Of a stretch of 64,000 nt of DNA, positions 1 through 15,000 are shown one piece after another. Position numbers and translations under genes: made by a program. Source of the stretch: Plasmopara viticola (lineage: Eukaryota; Oomycota; Peronosporomycetes; Peronosporales; Peronosporaceae); assembly GCA_001695595.3 (NCBI GenBank), contig MBPM02000092.1, forward strand, positions 62,001 through 126,000, written 5' to 3'. The notes below the pieces were generated by a model. The model made no database searches. It was not told the DNA's origin and saw only the letters and a list, made by a program, of their open reading frames with translations. Each line of letters opens with the position of its first letter. Position 1 is the first letter of the stretch.

Positions 1-3000
1 AATAGAGTAACACCTAAGCGTATATATGCTCTTTTGAAGTGCTGAGATGATGTACGGCCATCGATACGTCCTTTCTATCATTCTAGACGCGTGCAGACGC
101 AATAGAGTAACACCTAAGCGTATATATGCTCTTTGAAAGTGCTGAGATGATGTACGGCCATCGATACGTCCTTTCTATCATTCTAGACGCGTGCAGACGC
201 AATAGAGTAAACCTAAGCGTATATTGCTCTTTGAAGTGCTGAGATGATGTACGGCCATCGATACGTCCTTTCTATCATTCTAGACGCGTGCAGACGCAAT
301 AGAGTAACACCTAAGCGTATATATGCTCTTTGAAGTGCTGAGATGATGTACGGCCATCGATACGTCCTTTCTATCATTCTAGACGCGTGCAGACGCAATA
401 GAGTAAACCTAAGCGTATATTGCTCTTTGAAGTGCTGAGATGATGTACGGCCATCGATACGTCCTTTCTATCATTCTAGACGCGTGCAGACGCAATAGAG
501 TAACACCTAAGCGTATATATGCTCTTTTGAAGTGCTGAGATGATGTACGGCCATCGATACGTCCTTTCTATCATTCTAGACGCGTGCAGACGCAATAGAG
601 TCACAACTAAGCGTATATTTGCTCTTTGGAAGTGCTGAGATGATCTACGGCCATAGATACGTCCTTTCTATCATTCTAGACGCGTGCAGACGCAATAGAG
701 TAACACCTAAGCGTATATATGCTCTTTAGAAGTGCTGAGACGATCTACGGCCATAGATACGTCCTTTCTATCATTCTAGACGCGTGCAGACGCAATAGAG
801 TAACACCTAAGCGTATAGTTGCTCTTTGGAAGTGCTGAGATGATGTACGGCCATAGATACGTCCTTTCTATCATTCTAGACGCGTGCAGACGCAATAGAG
901 TAACAACTAAGCGTATATTTGCTCTTTTGAAGTGCTGAGATGATGTACGGCCATCGATACGTCCTTTCTATCATTCTAGACGCGTGCAGACGCAATAGAG
1001 TCACAACTAAGCGTATATTTGCTCTTTGGAAGTGCTGAGACGATCTACGGCCATAGATACGTCCTTTCTATCATTCTAGACGCGTGCAGACGCAATAGAG
1101 TAACAACTAAGCGTATATTGCTCTTTGAAGTGCTGAGATGATCTACGGCCATAGATACGTCCTTTCTATCATTCTAGACGCGTGCAGACGCAATAGAGTA
1201 ACACCTAAGCGTATATTGCTCTTTGAAGTGCTGAGATGATGTACGGCCATAGATACGTCCTTTCTATCATTCTAGACGCGTGCAGACGCAATAGAGTAAC
1301 ACCTAAGCGTATATATGCTCTTTTGAAGTGCTGAGATGATGTACGGCCATCGATACGTCCTTTCTATCATTCTAGACGCGTGCAGACGCAATAGAGTAAA
1401 CTAAGCGTATATTGCTCTTTGAAGTGCTGAGATGATGTACGGCCATCGATACGTCCTTTCTATCATTCTAGACGCGTGCAGACGCAATAGAGTACACTAA
1501 GCGTATATTGCTCTTTGAAGTGCTGAGATGATGTACGGCCATCGATACGTCCTTTCTATCATTCTAGACGCGTGCAGACGCAATAGAGTAACACTAAGCG
1601 TATATTGCTCTTTGAAGTGCTGAGATGATGTACGGCCATCGATACGTCCTTTCTATCATTCTAGACGCGTGCAGACGCAATAGAGTCACAACTAAGCGTA
1701 TATTTTTCTTTGAAGTGCTGAGACGATCTACGGCCATAGATACGTCCTTTCTATCATTCTAGACGCGTGCAGACGCAATAGAGTACACTAAGCGTATATT
1801 GCTTTTGAAGTGCTGAGACGATCTACGGCCATAGATACGTCCTTTCTATCATTCTAGACGCGTGCAGACGCAATAGAGTACAACTAAGCGTATATTGCTC
1901 TTTGAAGTGCTGAGATGATCTACGGCCATAGATACGTCCTTTCTATCATTCTAGACGCGTGCAGACGCAATAGAGTACACTAAGCGTATATTGCTCTTTG
2001 AAGTGCTGAGATGATCTACGGCCATAGATACGTCCTTTCTATCATTCTAGACGCGTGCAGACGCAATAGAGTAACACTAAGCGTATATTGCTCTTTGAAG
2101 TGCTGAGATGATGTACGGCCATAGATACGTCCTTTCTATCATTCTAGACGCGTGCAGACGCAATAGAGTAACACTAAGCGTATATTGCTCTTTGAAGTGC
2201 TGAGATGATGTACGGCCATCGATACGTCCTTTCTATCATTCTAGACGCGTGCAGACGCAATAGAGTACAACTAAGCGTATATTTGCTCTTTGAAGTGCTG
2301 AGATGATGTACGGCCATAGATACGTCCTTTCTATCATTCTAGACGCGTGCAGACGCAATAGAGTAACACTAAGCGTATATTGCTCTTTGAAGTGCTGAGA
2401 TGATGTACGGCCATCGATACGTCCTTTCTATCATTCTAGACGCGTGCAGACGCAATAGAGTAACTAAGCGTATATTGCTCTTTGAAGTGCTGAGATGATG
2501 TACGGCCATCGATACGTCCTTTCTATCATTCTAGACGCGTGCAGACGCAATAGAGTAACACTAAGCGTATATTGCTCTTTGAAGTGCTGAGATGATGTAC
2601 GGCCATAGATACGTCCTTTCTATCATTCTAGACGCGTGCAGACGCAATAGAGTAACAACTAAGCGTATATTGCTCTTTGAAGTGCTGAGATGATCTACGG
2701 CCATAGATACGTCCTTTCTATCATTCTAGACGCGTGCAGACGCAATAGAGTAACACCTAAGCGTATATTGCTCTTTGAAGTGCTGAGATGATCTACGGCC
2801 ATAGATACGTCCTTTCTATCATTCTAGACGCGTGCAGACGCAATAGAGTAACACTAAGCGTATATTGCTCTTTGAAGTGCTGAGACGATCTACGGCCATA
2901 GATACGTCCTTTCTATCATTCTAGACGCGTGCAGACGCAATAGAGTCACAACTAAGCGTATATTGCTCTTTGAAGTGCTGAGATGATGTACGGCCATAGA

Positions 3001-6000
3001 TACGTCCTTTCTATCATTCTAGACGCGTGCAGACGCAATAGAGTAACACTAAGCGTATATTGCTCTTTGAAGTGCTGAGATGATGTACGGCCATAGATAC
3101 GTCCTTTCTATCATTCTAGACGCGTGCAGACGCAATAGAGTAAACTAAGCGTATATTGCTCTTTGAAGTGCTGAGATGATGTACGGCCATAGATACGTCC
3201 TTTCTATCATTCTAGACGCGTGCAGACGCAATAGAGTAACACTAAGCGTATATATGCTCTTTGGAAGTGCTGAGACGATCTACGGCCATAGATACGTCCT
3301 TTCTATCATTCTAGACGCATGCAGACGCAACAGAGTAACAACTAAGCGTATATTTTCTCTGAAGTGCTGAGATGATGTACGGCCATAGATACGTCATCTC
3401 TATCATTCTAGACGCGTGCAGACGCAATAGAGTCACAACTAAGCGTATATTGCTCTTTGAAGTGCTGAGATGATCTACGGCCATAGATACGTCCTTTCTA
3501 TCATTCTAGACGCGTGCAGACGCAATAGAGTACAACTAAGCGTATATTGCTCTTTGAAGTGCTGAGACGATCTACGGCCATAGATACGTCCTTTCTATCA
3601 TTCTAGACGCGTGCAGACGCAATAGAGTAACACTAAGCGTATATTGCTCTTTGAAGTGCTGAGATGATGTACGGCCATCGATACGTCCTTTCTATCATTC
3701 TAGACGCGTGCAGACGCAATAGAGTACACTAAGCGTATATTGCTCTTTGAAGTGCTGAGATGATGTACGGCCATAGATACGTCCTTTCTATCATTCTAGA
3801 CGCGTGCAGACGCAATAGAGTAAACTAAGCGTATATTGCTCTTTGAAGTGCTGAGATGATGTACGGCCATCGATACGTCCTTTCTATCATTCTAGACGCG
3901 TGCAGACGCAATAGAGTAACACTAAGCGTATATTGCTCTTTGAAGTGCTGAGACGATCTACGGCCATAGATACGTCCTTTCTATCATTCTAGACGCGTGC
4001 AGACGCAATAGAGTCACAACTAAGCGTATATTGCTCTTTGGAAGTGCTGAGACGATCTACGGCCATAGATACGTCCTTTCTATCATTCTAGACGCGTGCA
4101 GACGCAATAGAGTAACACCTAAGCGTATATATGCTCTTTTGAAGTGCTGAGATGATGTACGGCCATAGATACGTCCTTTCTATCATTCTAGACGCGTGCA
4201 GACGCAATAGAGTAAACTAAGCGTATATTTCTCTTTGAAGTGCTGAGATGATCTACGGCCATAGATACGTCCTTTCTATCATTCTAGACGCGTGCAGACG
4301 CAATAGAGTACAACTAAGCGTATATTTGCTCTTTGAAGTGCTGAGACGATCTACGGCCATAGATACGTCCTTTCTATCATTCTAGACGCGTGCAGACGCA
4401 ATAGAGTAACACTAAGCGTATATTGCTCTTTGAAGTGCTGAGATGATCTACGGCCATATACGTCCTTTCTATCATTCTAGACGCGTGCAGACGCAATAGA
4501 GTACAACTAAGCGTATATTTCTCTTTTGAAGTGCTGAGACGATCTACGGCCATAGATACGTCCTTTCTATCATTCTAGACGCGTGCAGACGCAATAGAGT
4601 AAACTAAGCGTATATTGCTCTTTGAAGTGCTGAGATGATGTACGGCCATAGATACGTCCTTTCTATCATTCTAGACGCGTGCAGACGCAATAGAGATACA
4701 ACTAAGCGTATATTTGCTCTTTGGAAGTGCTGAGACGATCTACGGCCATAGATACGTCCTTTCTATCATTCTAGACGCGTGCAGACGCAATAGAGTCACA
4801 ACTAAGCGTATATTTGCTCTTTGAAGTGCTGAGACGATCTACGGCCATATACGTCCTTTCTATCATTCTAGACGCGTGCAGACGCAATAGAGTAACACTA
4901 AGCGTATATTGCTCTTTGAAGTGCTGAGACGATCTACGGCCATATACGTCCTTTCTATCATTCTAGACGCGTGCAGACGCAATAGAGTAAACTAAGCGTA
5001 TATTGCTCTTTGAAGTGCTGAGATGATGTACGGCCATAGATACGTCCTTTCTATCATTCTAGACGCGTGCAGACGCAATAGAGTAACACCTAAGCGTATA
5101 GTTGCTCTTTTGAAGTGCTGAGATGATGTACGGCCATCGATACGTCCTTTCTATCATTCTAGACGCGTGCAGACGCAATAGAGTAACAACTAAGCGTATA
5201 TTGCTCTTTGAAGTGCTGAGATGATGTACGGCCATCGATACGTCCTTTCTATCATTCTAGACGCGTGCAGACGCAATAGAGTAACACCTAAGCGTATATT
5301 TGCTCTTTGAAGTGCTGAGATGATGTACGGCCATCGATACGTCCTTTCTATCATTCTAGACGCGTGCAGACGCAATAGAGTAACACTAAGCGTATATTGC
5401 TCTTTGAAGTGCTGAGATGATCTACGGCCATAGATACGTCCTTTCTATCATTCTAGACGCGTGCAGACGCAATAGAGTAACACTAAGCGTATATTGCTCT
5501 TTGAAGTGCTGAGATGATCTACGGCCATAGATACGTCCTTTCTATCATTCTAGACGCGTGCAGACGCAATAGAGTACAACTAAGCGTATATTTGCTCTTT
5601 GAAGTGCTGAGATGATCTACGGCCATAGATACGTCCTTTCTATCATTCTAGACGCGTGCAGACGCAATAGAGTAACAACTAAGCGTATAATGCTATTTGG
5701 AAGTGCTGAGATAATCTACGGCCATAGATACGTCCTTTCTATCATTCTAGACGCGTGCAGACGCAATAGAGTAAACTAAGCGTATATTTGCTCTTTGAAG
5801 TGCTGAGACGATCTACGGCCATAGATACGTCCTTTCTATCATTCTAGACGCGTGCAGACGCAATAGAGTACAACTAAGCGTATATTGCTCTTTGAAGTGC
5901 TGAGACGATCTACGGCCATAGATACGTCCTTTCTATCATTCTAGACGCGTGCAGACGCAATAGAGTCACAACTAAGCGTATATTGCTCTTTGAAGTGCTG

Positions 6001-9000
6001 AGACGATCTACGGCCATAGATACGTCCTTTCTATCATTCTAGACGCGTGCAGACGCAATAGAGTACAACTAAGCGTATATTTCTTTGAAGTGCTGAGACG
6101 ATCTACGGCCATAGATACGTCCTTTCTATCATTCTAGACGCGTGCAGACGCAATAGAGTACAACTAAGCGTATATTGCTCTTTGAAGTGCTGAGATGATC
6201 TACGGCCATCGATACGTCCTTTCTATCATTCTAGACGCGTGCAGACGCAATAGAGTCACAACTAAGCGTATATTTGCTCTTTGGAAGTGCTGAGACGATC
6301 TACGGCCATAGATACGTCCTTTCTATCATTCTAGACGCGTGCAGACGCAATAGAGTCACAACTAAGCGTATATTGCTCTTTGAAGTGCTGAGACGATCTA
6401 CGGCCATAGATACGTCCTTTCTATCATTCTAGACGCGTGCAGACGCAATAGAGTACAACTAAGCGTATATTGCTCTTTGAAGTGCTGAGACGATCTACGG
6501 CCATAGATACGTCCTTTCTATCATTCTAGACGCGTGCAGACGCAATAGAGTAACACTAAGCGTATATTGCTCTTTGAAGTGCTGAGATGATGTACGGCCA
6601 TCGATACGTCCTTTCTATCATTCTAGACGCGTGCAGACGCAATAGAGTAACACCTAAGCGTATATTGCTCTTTGAAGTGCTGAGATGATGTACGGCCATC
6701 GATACGTCCTTTCTATCATTCTAGACGCGTGCAGACGCAATAGAGTACACTAAGCGTATATTGCTCTTTGAAGTGCTGAGATGATGTACGGCCATAGATA
6801 CGTCCTTTCTATCATTCTAGACGCGTGCAGACGCAATAGAGTAACACTAAGCGTATATTATCTTTGAAGTGCTGAGACGATCTACGGCCATAGATACGTC
6901 CTTTCTATCATTCTAGACGCGTGCAGACGCAATAGAGTCACAACTAAGCGTATATTGCTCTTTGAAGTGCTGAGACGATCTACGGCCATAGATACGTCCT
7001 TTCTATCATTCTAGACGCGTGCAGACGCAATAGAGTAACAACTAAGCGTATATTGCTCTTTGAAGTGCTGAGACGATCTACGGCCATAGATACGTCCTTT
7101 CTATCATTCTAGACGCGTGCAGACGCAATAGAGTCACAACTAAGCGTATATTGCTCTTTGGAAGTGCTGAGACGATCTACGGCCATAGATACGTCCTTTC
7201 TATCATTCTAGACGCGTGCAGACGCAATAGAGTACACTAAGCGTATATTGCTCTTTGAAGTGCTGAGAATCTACGGCCATAGATACGTCCTTTCTATCAT
7301 TCTAGACGCGTGCAGACGCAATAGAGTAACACTAAGCGTATATTGCTCTTTGAAGTGCTGAGATGATGTACGGCCATCGATACGTCCTTTCTATCATTCT
7401 AGACGCGTGCAGACGCAATAGAGTCACAACTAAGCGTATATTTGTTGGAAGTGCTGAGACGATCTACGGCCATAGATACGTCCTTTCTATCACTCTAGAC
7501 GCGTGCAGACGCAATAGAGTACAACTAAGCGTATATTGCTCTTTGAAGTGCTGAGACGATCTACGGCCATAGATACGTCCTTTCTATCATTCTAGACGCG
7601 TGCAGACGCAATAGAGTATCAACTAAGCGTATATTTGCTCTTTGGAAGTGCTGAGACGATCTACGGCCATAGATACGTCCTTTCTATCATTCTAGACGCG
7701 TGCAGACGCAATAGAGTAACAACTAAGCGTATATTGCTCTTTGAAGTGCTGAGACGATCTACGGCCATAGATACGTCCTTTCTATCATTCTAGACGCGTG
7801 CAGACGCAATAGAGTCACAACTAAGCGTATATTTGCTCTTTGGAAGTGCTGAGACGATCTACGGCCATAGATACGTCCTTTCTATCATTCTAGACGCGTG
7901 CAGACGCAATAGAGTAACACTAAGCGTATATTGCTCTTTGAAGTGCTGAGACGATCTACGGCCATAGATACGTCCTTTCTATCATTCTAGACGCGTGCAG
8001 ACGCAATAGAGTAACACTAAGCGTATATTGCTCTTTGAAGTGCTGAGACGATGTACGGCCATCGATACGTCCTTTCTATCATTCTAGACGCGTGCAGACG
8101 CAATAGAGTAACACCTAAGCGTATATTGCTCTTTGAAGTGCTGAGATGATGTACGGCCATCGATACGTCCTTTCTATCATTCTAGACGCGTGCAGACGCA
8201 ATAGAGTAACACTAAGCGTATATTGCTCTTTGAAGTGCTGAGATGATGTACGGCCATAGATACGTCCTTTCTATCATTCTAGACGCGTGCAGACGCAATA
8301 GAGTCTCAATATTTGCTCTTTTGAAGTGCTGAGATGATGTACGGCCATCGATACGTCCTTTCTATCATTCTAGACGCGTGCAGACGCAATAGAGTAACAC
8401 TAAGCGTATATTGCTCTTTGAAGTGCTGAGATGATGTACGGCCATCGATACGTCCTTTCTATCATTCTAGACGCGTGCAGACGCAATAGAGTAACACTAA
8501 GCGTATATTGCTCTTTTGAAGTGCTGAGATGATGTACGGCCATCGATACGTCCTTTCTATCATTCTAGACGCGTGCAGACGCAATAGAGTAACAACTAAG
8601 CGTATATTTGCTCTTTTGAAGTGCTGAGATGATGTACGGCCATCGATACGTCCTTTCTATCATTCTAGACGCGTGCAGACGCAATAGAGTCACAACTAAG
8701 CGTATATTTGCTCTTTGGAAGTGCTGAGACGATCTACGGCCATAGATACGTCCTTTCTATCATTCTAGACGCGTGCAGACGCAATAGAGTAAACTAAGCG
8801 TATATTGCTCTTTGAAGTGCTGAGATGATGTACGGCCATCGATACGTCCTTTCTATCATTCTAGACGCGTGCAGACGCAATAGAGTAACACTAAGCGTAT
8901 ATGCTCTTTGAAGTGCTGAGATGATGTACGGCCATCGATACGTCCTTTCTATCATTCTAGACGCGTGCAGACGCAATAGAGTCACAACTAAGCGTATAGT

Positions 9001-12000
9001 TGCTCTTTTGAAGTGCTGAGATGATGTACGGCCATCGATACGTCCTTTCTATCATTCTAGACGCGTGCAGACGCAATAGAGTAACACTAAGCGTATATTG
9101 CTCTTTTGAAGTGCTGAGATGATGTACGGCCATCGATACGTCCTTTCTATCATTCTAGACGCGTGCAGACGCAATAGAGTAACACTAAGCGTATATTGCT
9201 CTTTGAAGTGCTGAGATCTACGGCCATAGATACGTCCTTTCTATCATTCTAGACGCGTGCAGACGCAATAGAGTAAACTAAGCGTATATTTGCTCTTTGG
9301 AAGTGCTGAGACGATCTACGGCCATAGATACGTCCTTTCTATCATTCTAGACGCGTGCAGACGCAATAGAGTAAACTAAGCGTATATTTGCTCTTTGAAG
9401 TGCTGAGATGATCTACGGCCATAGATACGTCCTTTCTATCATTCTAGACGCGTGCAGACGCAATAGAGTCACAACTAAGCGTATAGTTGCCTTTTGGAAG
9501 TGCTGAGATGATGTACGGCCATAGCAACGTCCTTTTTATCATTCTAGACGCGTGCAGACGCAATAGAGTCACAACTAAGCGTATATTTGCTCCTTGGAAG
9601 TGCTGAGACGATCTACGGCCATAGATACGTCCTTTCTATCATTCTAGACGCGTGCAGACGCAATAGAGTCACAACTAAGCGTATATTTGCTCTTTGGAAG
9701 TGCTGAGACGATCTACGGCCATAGATACGTCCTTTCTATCATTCTAGACGCGTGCAGACGCAATAGAGTACACTAAGCGTATATTGCTCTTTGAAGTGCT
9801 GAGATGATACGGCCATAGATACGTCCTTTCTATCATTCTAGACGCGTGCAGACGCAATAAGGTAACAACTAAGCGTATATTTGCTCTTTGGAAGTGCTGA
9901 GATGATGTACGGCCATAGATACGTCCTTTCTATCATTCTAGACGCGTGCAGACGCAATAGAGTCACAACTAAGCGTATATTTGCTCTTTGGAAGTGCTGA
10001 GACGATCTACGGCCATAGATACGTCCTTTCTATCATTCTAGACGCGTGCAGACGCAATAGAGTCAAAACTAAGCGTATATTTGCTCTTTGGAAGTGCTGA
10101 GACGATCTACGGCCATAGATACGTCCTTTCTATCATTCTAGACGCGTGCAGACGCAATAGAGTAACAACTAAGCGTATATTTGCTCTTTTGAAGTGCTGA
10201 GAAGATACGGCCATAGATACGTCCTTTCTATCATTCTAGACGCGTGCAGACGCAATAGAGTAACAACTAAGCGTATATTTGCTCTTTTGAAGTGCTGAGA
10301 TGATGTACGGCCATAGATACGTCCTTTCTATCATTCTAGACGCGTGCAGACGCAATAGAGTCACACTAAGCGTATATTGCTCTTTGAAGTGCTGAGACGA
10401 TCTACGGCCATCAATACGTCCTTTCTATCATTCTAGACGCGTGCAGACGCAATAGAGTAACACCTAAGCGTATATATGCTCTTTTGAAGTGCTGAGATAT
10501 GTACGGCCATCGATACGTCCTTTCTTCATTCTAGACGCGTGCAGACGCAATAGAGTAACACTAAGCGTATATTGCTCTTTGGAAGTGCTGAGATGATGTA
10601 CGGCCATAGATACGTCCTTTCTATCATTCTAGACGCGTGCAGACGCAATAGAGTCACAACTAAGCGTATATTTTTTCTTTGGAAGTGCTGAGACGATCTA
10701 CGGCCATAGATACGTCCTTTCTATCATTCTAGACGCGTGCAGACGCAATAGAGTCACAACTAAGCGTATATTTGCTCTTTTGAAGTGCTGAGATGATCTA
10801 CGGCCATAGATACGTCCTTTCTATCATTCTAGACGCGTGCAGACGCAATAGAGTAAACTAAGCGTATATTGCTCTTTGAAGTGCTGAGACGATCTACGGC
10901 CATAGATACGTCCTTTCTATCATTCTAGACGCGTGCAGACGCAATAGAGTAACAACTAAGCGTATATTTGCTCTTTTGAAGTGCTGAGATGATGTACGGC
11001 CATAGATACGTCCTTTCTATCATTCTAGACGCGTGCAGACGCAATAGAGTCACAACTAAGCGTATATTTGCTCTTTGGAAGTGCTGAGACGATCTACGGC
11101 CATAGATACGTCCTTTCTATCATTCTAGACGCGTGCAGACGCAATAGAGTCACAACTAAGCGTATATTGCTCTTTGAAGTGCTGAGATGATCTACGGCCA
11201 TAGATACGTCCTTTCTATCATTCTAGACGCGTGCAGACGCAATAGAGTACACTAAGCGTATATTGCTCTTTGAAGTGCTGAGACGATCTACGGCCATAAA
11301 TACGTCCTTTCTATCATTCTAGACGCGTGCAGACGCAATAGAGTAACACTAAGCGTATATTGCTCTTTGAAGTGCTGAGATGATGTACGGCCATAGATAC
11401 GTCCTTTCTATCATTCTAGACGCGTGCAGACGCAATAGAGTAACTAAGCGTATATTGCTCTTTTGAAGTGCTGAGATGATGTACGGCCATCGATACGTCC
11501 TTTCTATCATTCTAGACGCGTGCAGACGCAATAGAGTAAACTAAGCGTATATTGCTCTTTTGAAGTGCTGAGATGATGTACGGCCATCGATACGTCCTTT
11601 CTATCATTCTAGACGCGTGCAGACGCAATAGAGTAACACTAAGCGTATATTGCTCTTTGAAGTGCTGAGATGATGTACGGCCATAGATACGTCCTTTCTA
11701 TCATTCTAGACGCGTGCAGACGCAATAGAGTACAACTAAGCGTATATTTTTCTTTGAAGTGCTGAGACGATCTACGGCCATAGATACGTCCTTTCTATCA
11801 TTCTAGACGCGTGCAGACGCAATAGAGTACAACTAAGCGTATATTGCTCTTTGAAGTGCTGAGATGATCTACGGCCATAGATACGTCCTTTCTATCATTC
11901 TAGACGCGTGCAGACGCAATAGAGTAACACTAAGCGTATAGTTGCTCTTTTGAAGTGCTGAGATGATGTACGGCCATAGATACGTCCTTTCTATCATTCT

Positions 12001-15000
12001 AGACGCGTGCAGACGCAATAGAGTAACAAGCGTATATTGCTCTTTGAAGTGCTGAGACGATGTACGGCCGATACGTCCTTTCTATCATTCTAGACGCGTG
12101 CAGACGCAATAGAGTACAACTAAGCGTATATTGCTCTTTGAAGTGCTGAGATACGGCCATAGATGCGTCCTTTCTATCATTCTAGACGCGTGCAGACGCA
12201 ATAGAGTACAACTAAGCGTATATTCTCTTTGAAGTGCTGAGACGATCAACGGCCATCGATACGTCCTTTCTATCATTCTAGACGCGTGCAGACGCAATAG
12301 AGTACACACTAAGCGTATAGTTGCTCTTTTGAAGTGCTGAGATGATGTACGGCCATAGATACGTCCTTTCTATCATTCTAGACGCGTGCAGACGCAATAG
12401 AGTCACAACTAAGCGTATATTTGCTCTTTGAAGTGCTGAGACGATCTACGGCCATAGATACGTCCTTTCTATCATTCTAGACGCGTGCAGACGCAATAGA
12501 GTAACTAAGCGTATATTTCTCTTTGAAGTGCTGAGACGATCTACGGCCATAGATACGTCCTTTCTATCATTCTAGACGCGTGCAGACGCAATAGAGTAAC
12601 ACCTAAGCGTATATATGCTCTTTGAAAGTGCTGAGACGATCTACGGCCATAGATACGTCCTTTCTATCATTCTAGACGCGTGCAGACGCAATAGAGTAAC
12701 AACTAAGCGTATATTTGCTCTTTTGAAGTGCTGAGATGATGTACGGCCATAGATACGTCCTTTCTATCATTCTAGACGCGTGCAGACGCAATAGAGTAAC
12801 AACTAAGCGTATATATGCTCTTTGAAGTGCTGAGAACGATCTACGGCCATAGATACGTCCTTTCTATCATTCTAGACGCGTGCAGACGCAATAGAGTAAA
12901 CTAAGCGTATATTGCTCTTTGAAGTGCTGAGACGATCTACGGCCATAGATACGTCCTTTCTATCATTCTAGACGCGTGCAGACGCAAAAGAGTCACAACT
13001 AAGCGTATATTTGCTCTTTGGCGTTGCTGAGACGATCTACGGCCATAGATACGTCCTTTCTATCATTCTAGACGCGTGCAGACGCAATAGAGTCAAAACT
13101 AAGCGTATATTTGCTCTTTGGAAGTGCTGAGACGATCTACGGCCATCGATACGTCCTTTCTATCATTCTAGACGCGTGCAGACGCAATAGAGTCACAACT
13201 AAGCGTATATTTGCTCTTTGAAGTGCTGAGATATGTACGGCCATCGATACGTCCTTTCTATCATTCTAGACGCGTGCAGACGCAATAGAGTCACAACTAA
13301 GCGTATATTTGCTCTTTGGAAGTGCTGAGACGATCTACGGCCATAGATACGTCCTTTCTATCATTCTAGACGCGTGCAGACGCAATAGAGTCACAACTAA
13401 GCGTATATTTGCTCTTTGGAAGTGCTGAGACGATCTACGGCCATGATACGTCCTTTCTATCATTCTAGACGCGTGCAGACGCAAGAACAACTAAGCGTAT
13501 ATTTGCTTCTTGGAAGTGCTGAGACGATCTACGGCCATAGATACGTCCTTTCTATCATTCTAGACGCGTGCAGACGCAATAGAGTTACAACTAAGCGTAT
13601 ATTTGCTCTTTTGAAGTGCTGAGATGATGTACGGCCATCGATACGTCCTTTCTATCATTCTAGACGCGTGCAGACGCAATAGAGTAACACTAAGCGTATA
13701 TTGCTCTTTGAAGTGCTGAGACGATCTACGGCCATAGATACGTCCTTTCTATCATTCTAGACGCGTGCAGACGCAATAGAGTACAATAAGCGTATATTTT
13801 CTCTTTGAAGTGCTGAGACGATCACGGCCATAGATACGTCCTTTCTATCATTCTAGACGCGTGCAGACGCAATAGAGTCACAACTAAGCGTATATTTGCT
13901 CTTTGGAAGTGCTGAGACGATCTACGGCCATAGATACGTCCTTTCTATCATTCTAGACGCGTGCAGACGCAATAGAGTTACAACTAAGCGTATATTTGCT
14001 CTTTGGAAGTGCTGAGACGATCTACGGCCATAGATACGTCCTTTCTATCATTCTAGACGCGTGCAGACGCAATAGAGTCACAACTAAGCGTATATTTGCT
14101 CTTTGGAAGTGCTGAGATGATCTACGGCCATAGATACGTCCTTTCTATCATTCTAGACGCGTGCAGACGCAATAGAGTCACAACTAAGCGTATATTTGCT
14201 CTTTGAAGTGCTGAGACGATCTACGGCCATAGATACGTCCTTTCTATCATTCTAGACGCGTGCAGACGCAATAGTCACAACTAAGCGTATATTTGCTCTT
14301 TGGAAGTGCTGAGACGATCTACGGCCATAGATACGTCCTTTCTATCATTCTAGACGCGTGCAGACGCAATAGAGTCACAACTAAGCGTAATTTGCTCTTT
14401 GGAAGTGCTGAGACGATCTACGGCCATAGATACGTCCTTTCTATCATTCTAGACGCGTGCAGACGCAATAGAGTAACAACTAAGCGTATATTTGCTCTTT
14501 TGAAGTGCTGAGATGATCTACGGCCATAGATACGTCCTTTCTATCATTCTAGACGCGTGCAGACGCAATAGAGTCACAACTAAGCGTATATTTGCTCTTT
14601 GGAAGTGCTGAGACGATCTACGGCCATAGATACGTCCTTTCTATCATTCTAGACGCGTGCAGACGCAATAGAGTCACAGATAAGCGTATATTGCTCTTTT
14701 GAAGTGCTGAGACGATCTACGGCCATAGATACGTCCTTTCTATCATTCTAGACGCGTGCAGACGCAATAGAGTCACAACTAAGCGTATATTTGCTCTTTG
14801 GAAGTGCTGAGACGATCTACGGCCATAGATACGTCCTTTCTATCATTCTAGACGCGTGCAGACGCAATAGAGTATCAACTAAACGTATATTTCTCTTTGG
14901 AAGTGCTGAGACGATCTACGGCCATAGATACGTCCTTTCTATCATTCTAGACGCGTGCAGACGCAATAGAGTCACAACTAAGCGTATATTTGCTCTTTGG

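Noticed and set aside
1..200. Telomere at the left edge
   Set aside because: No TTTAGGG-type or other short telomeric repeat is present; the array simply continues off the window.
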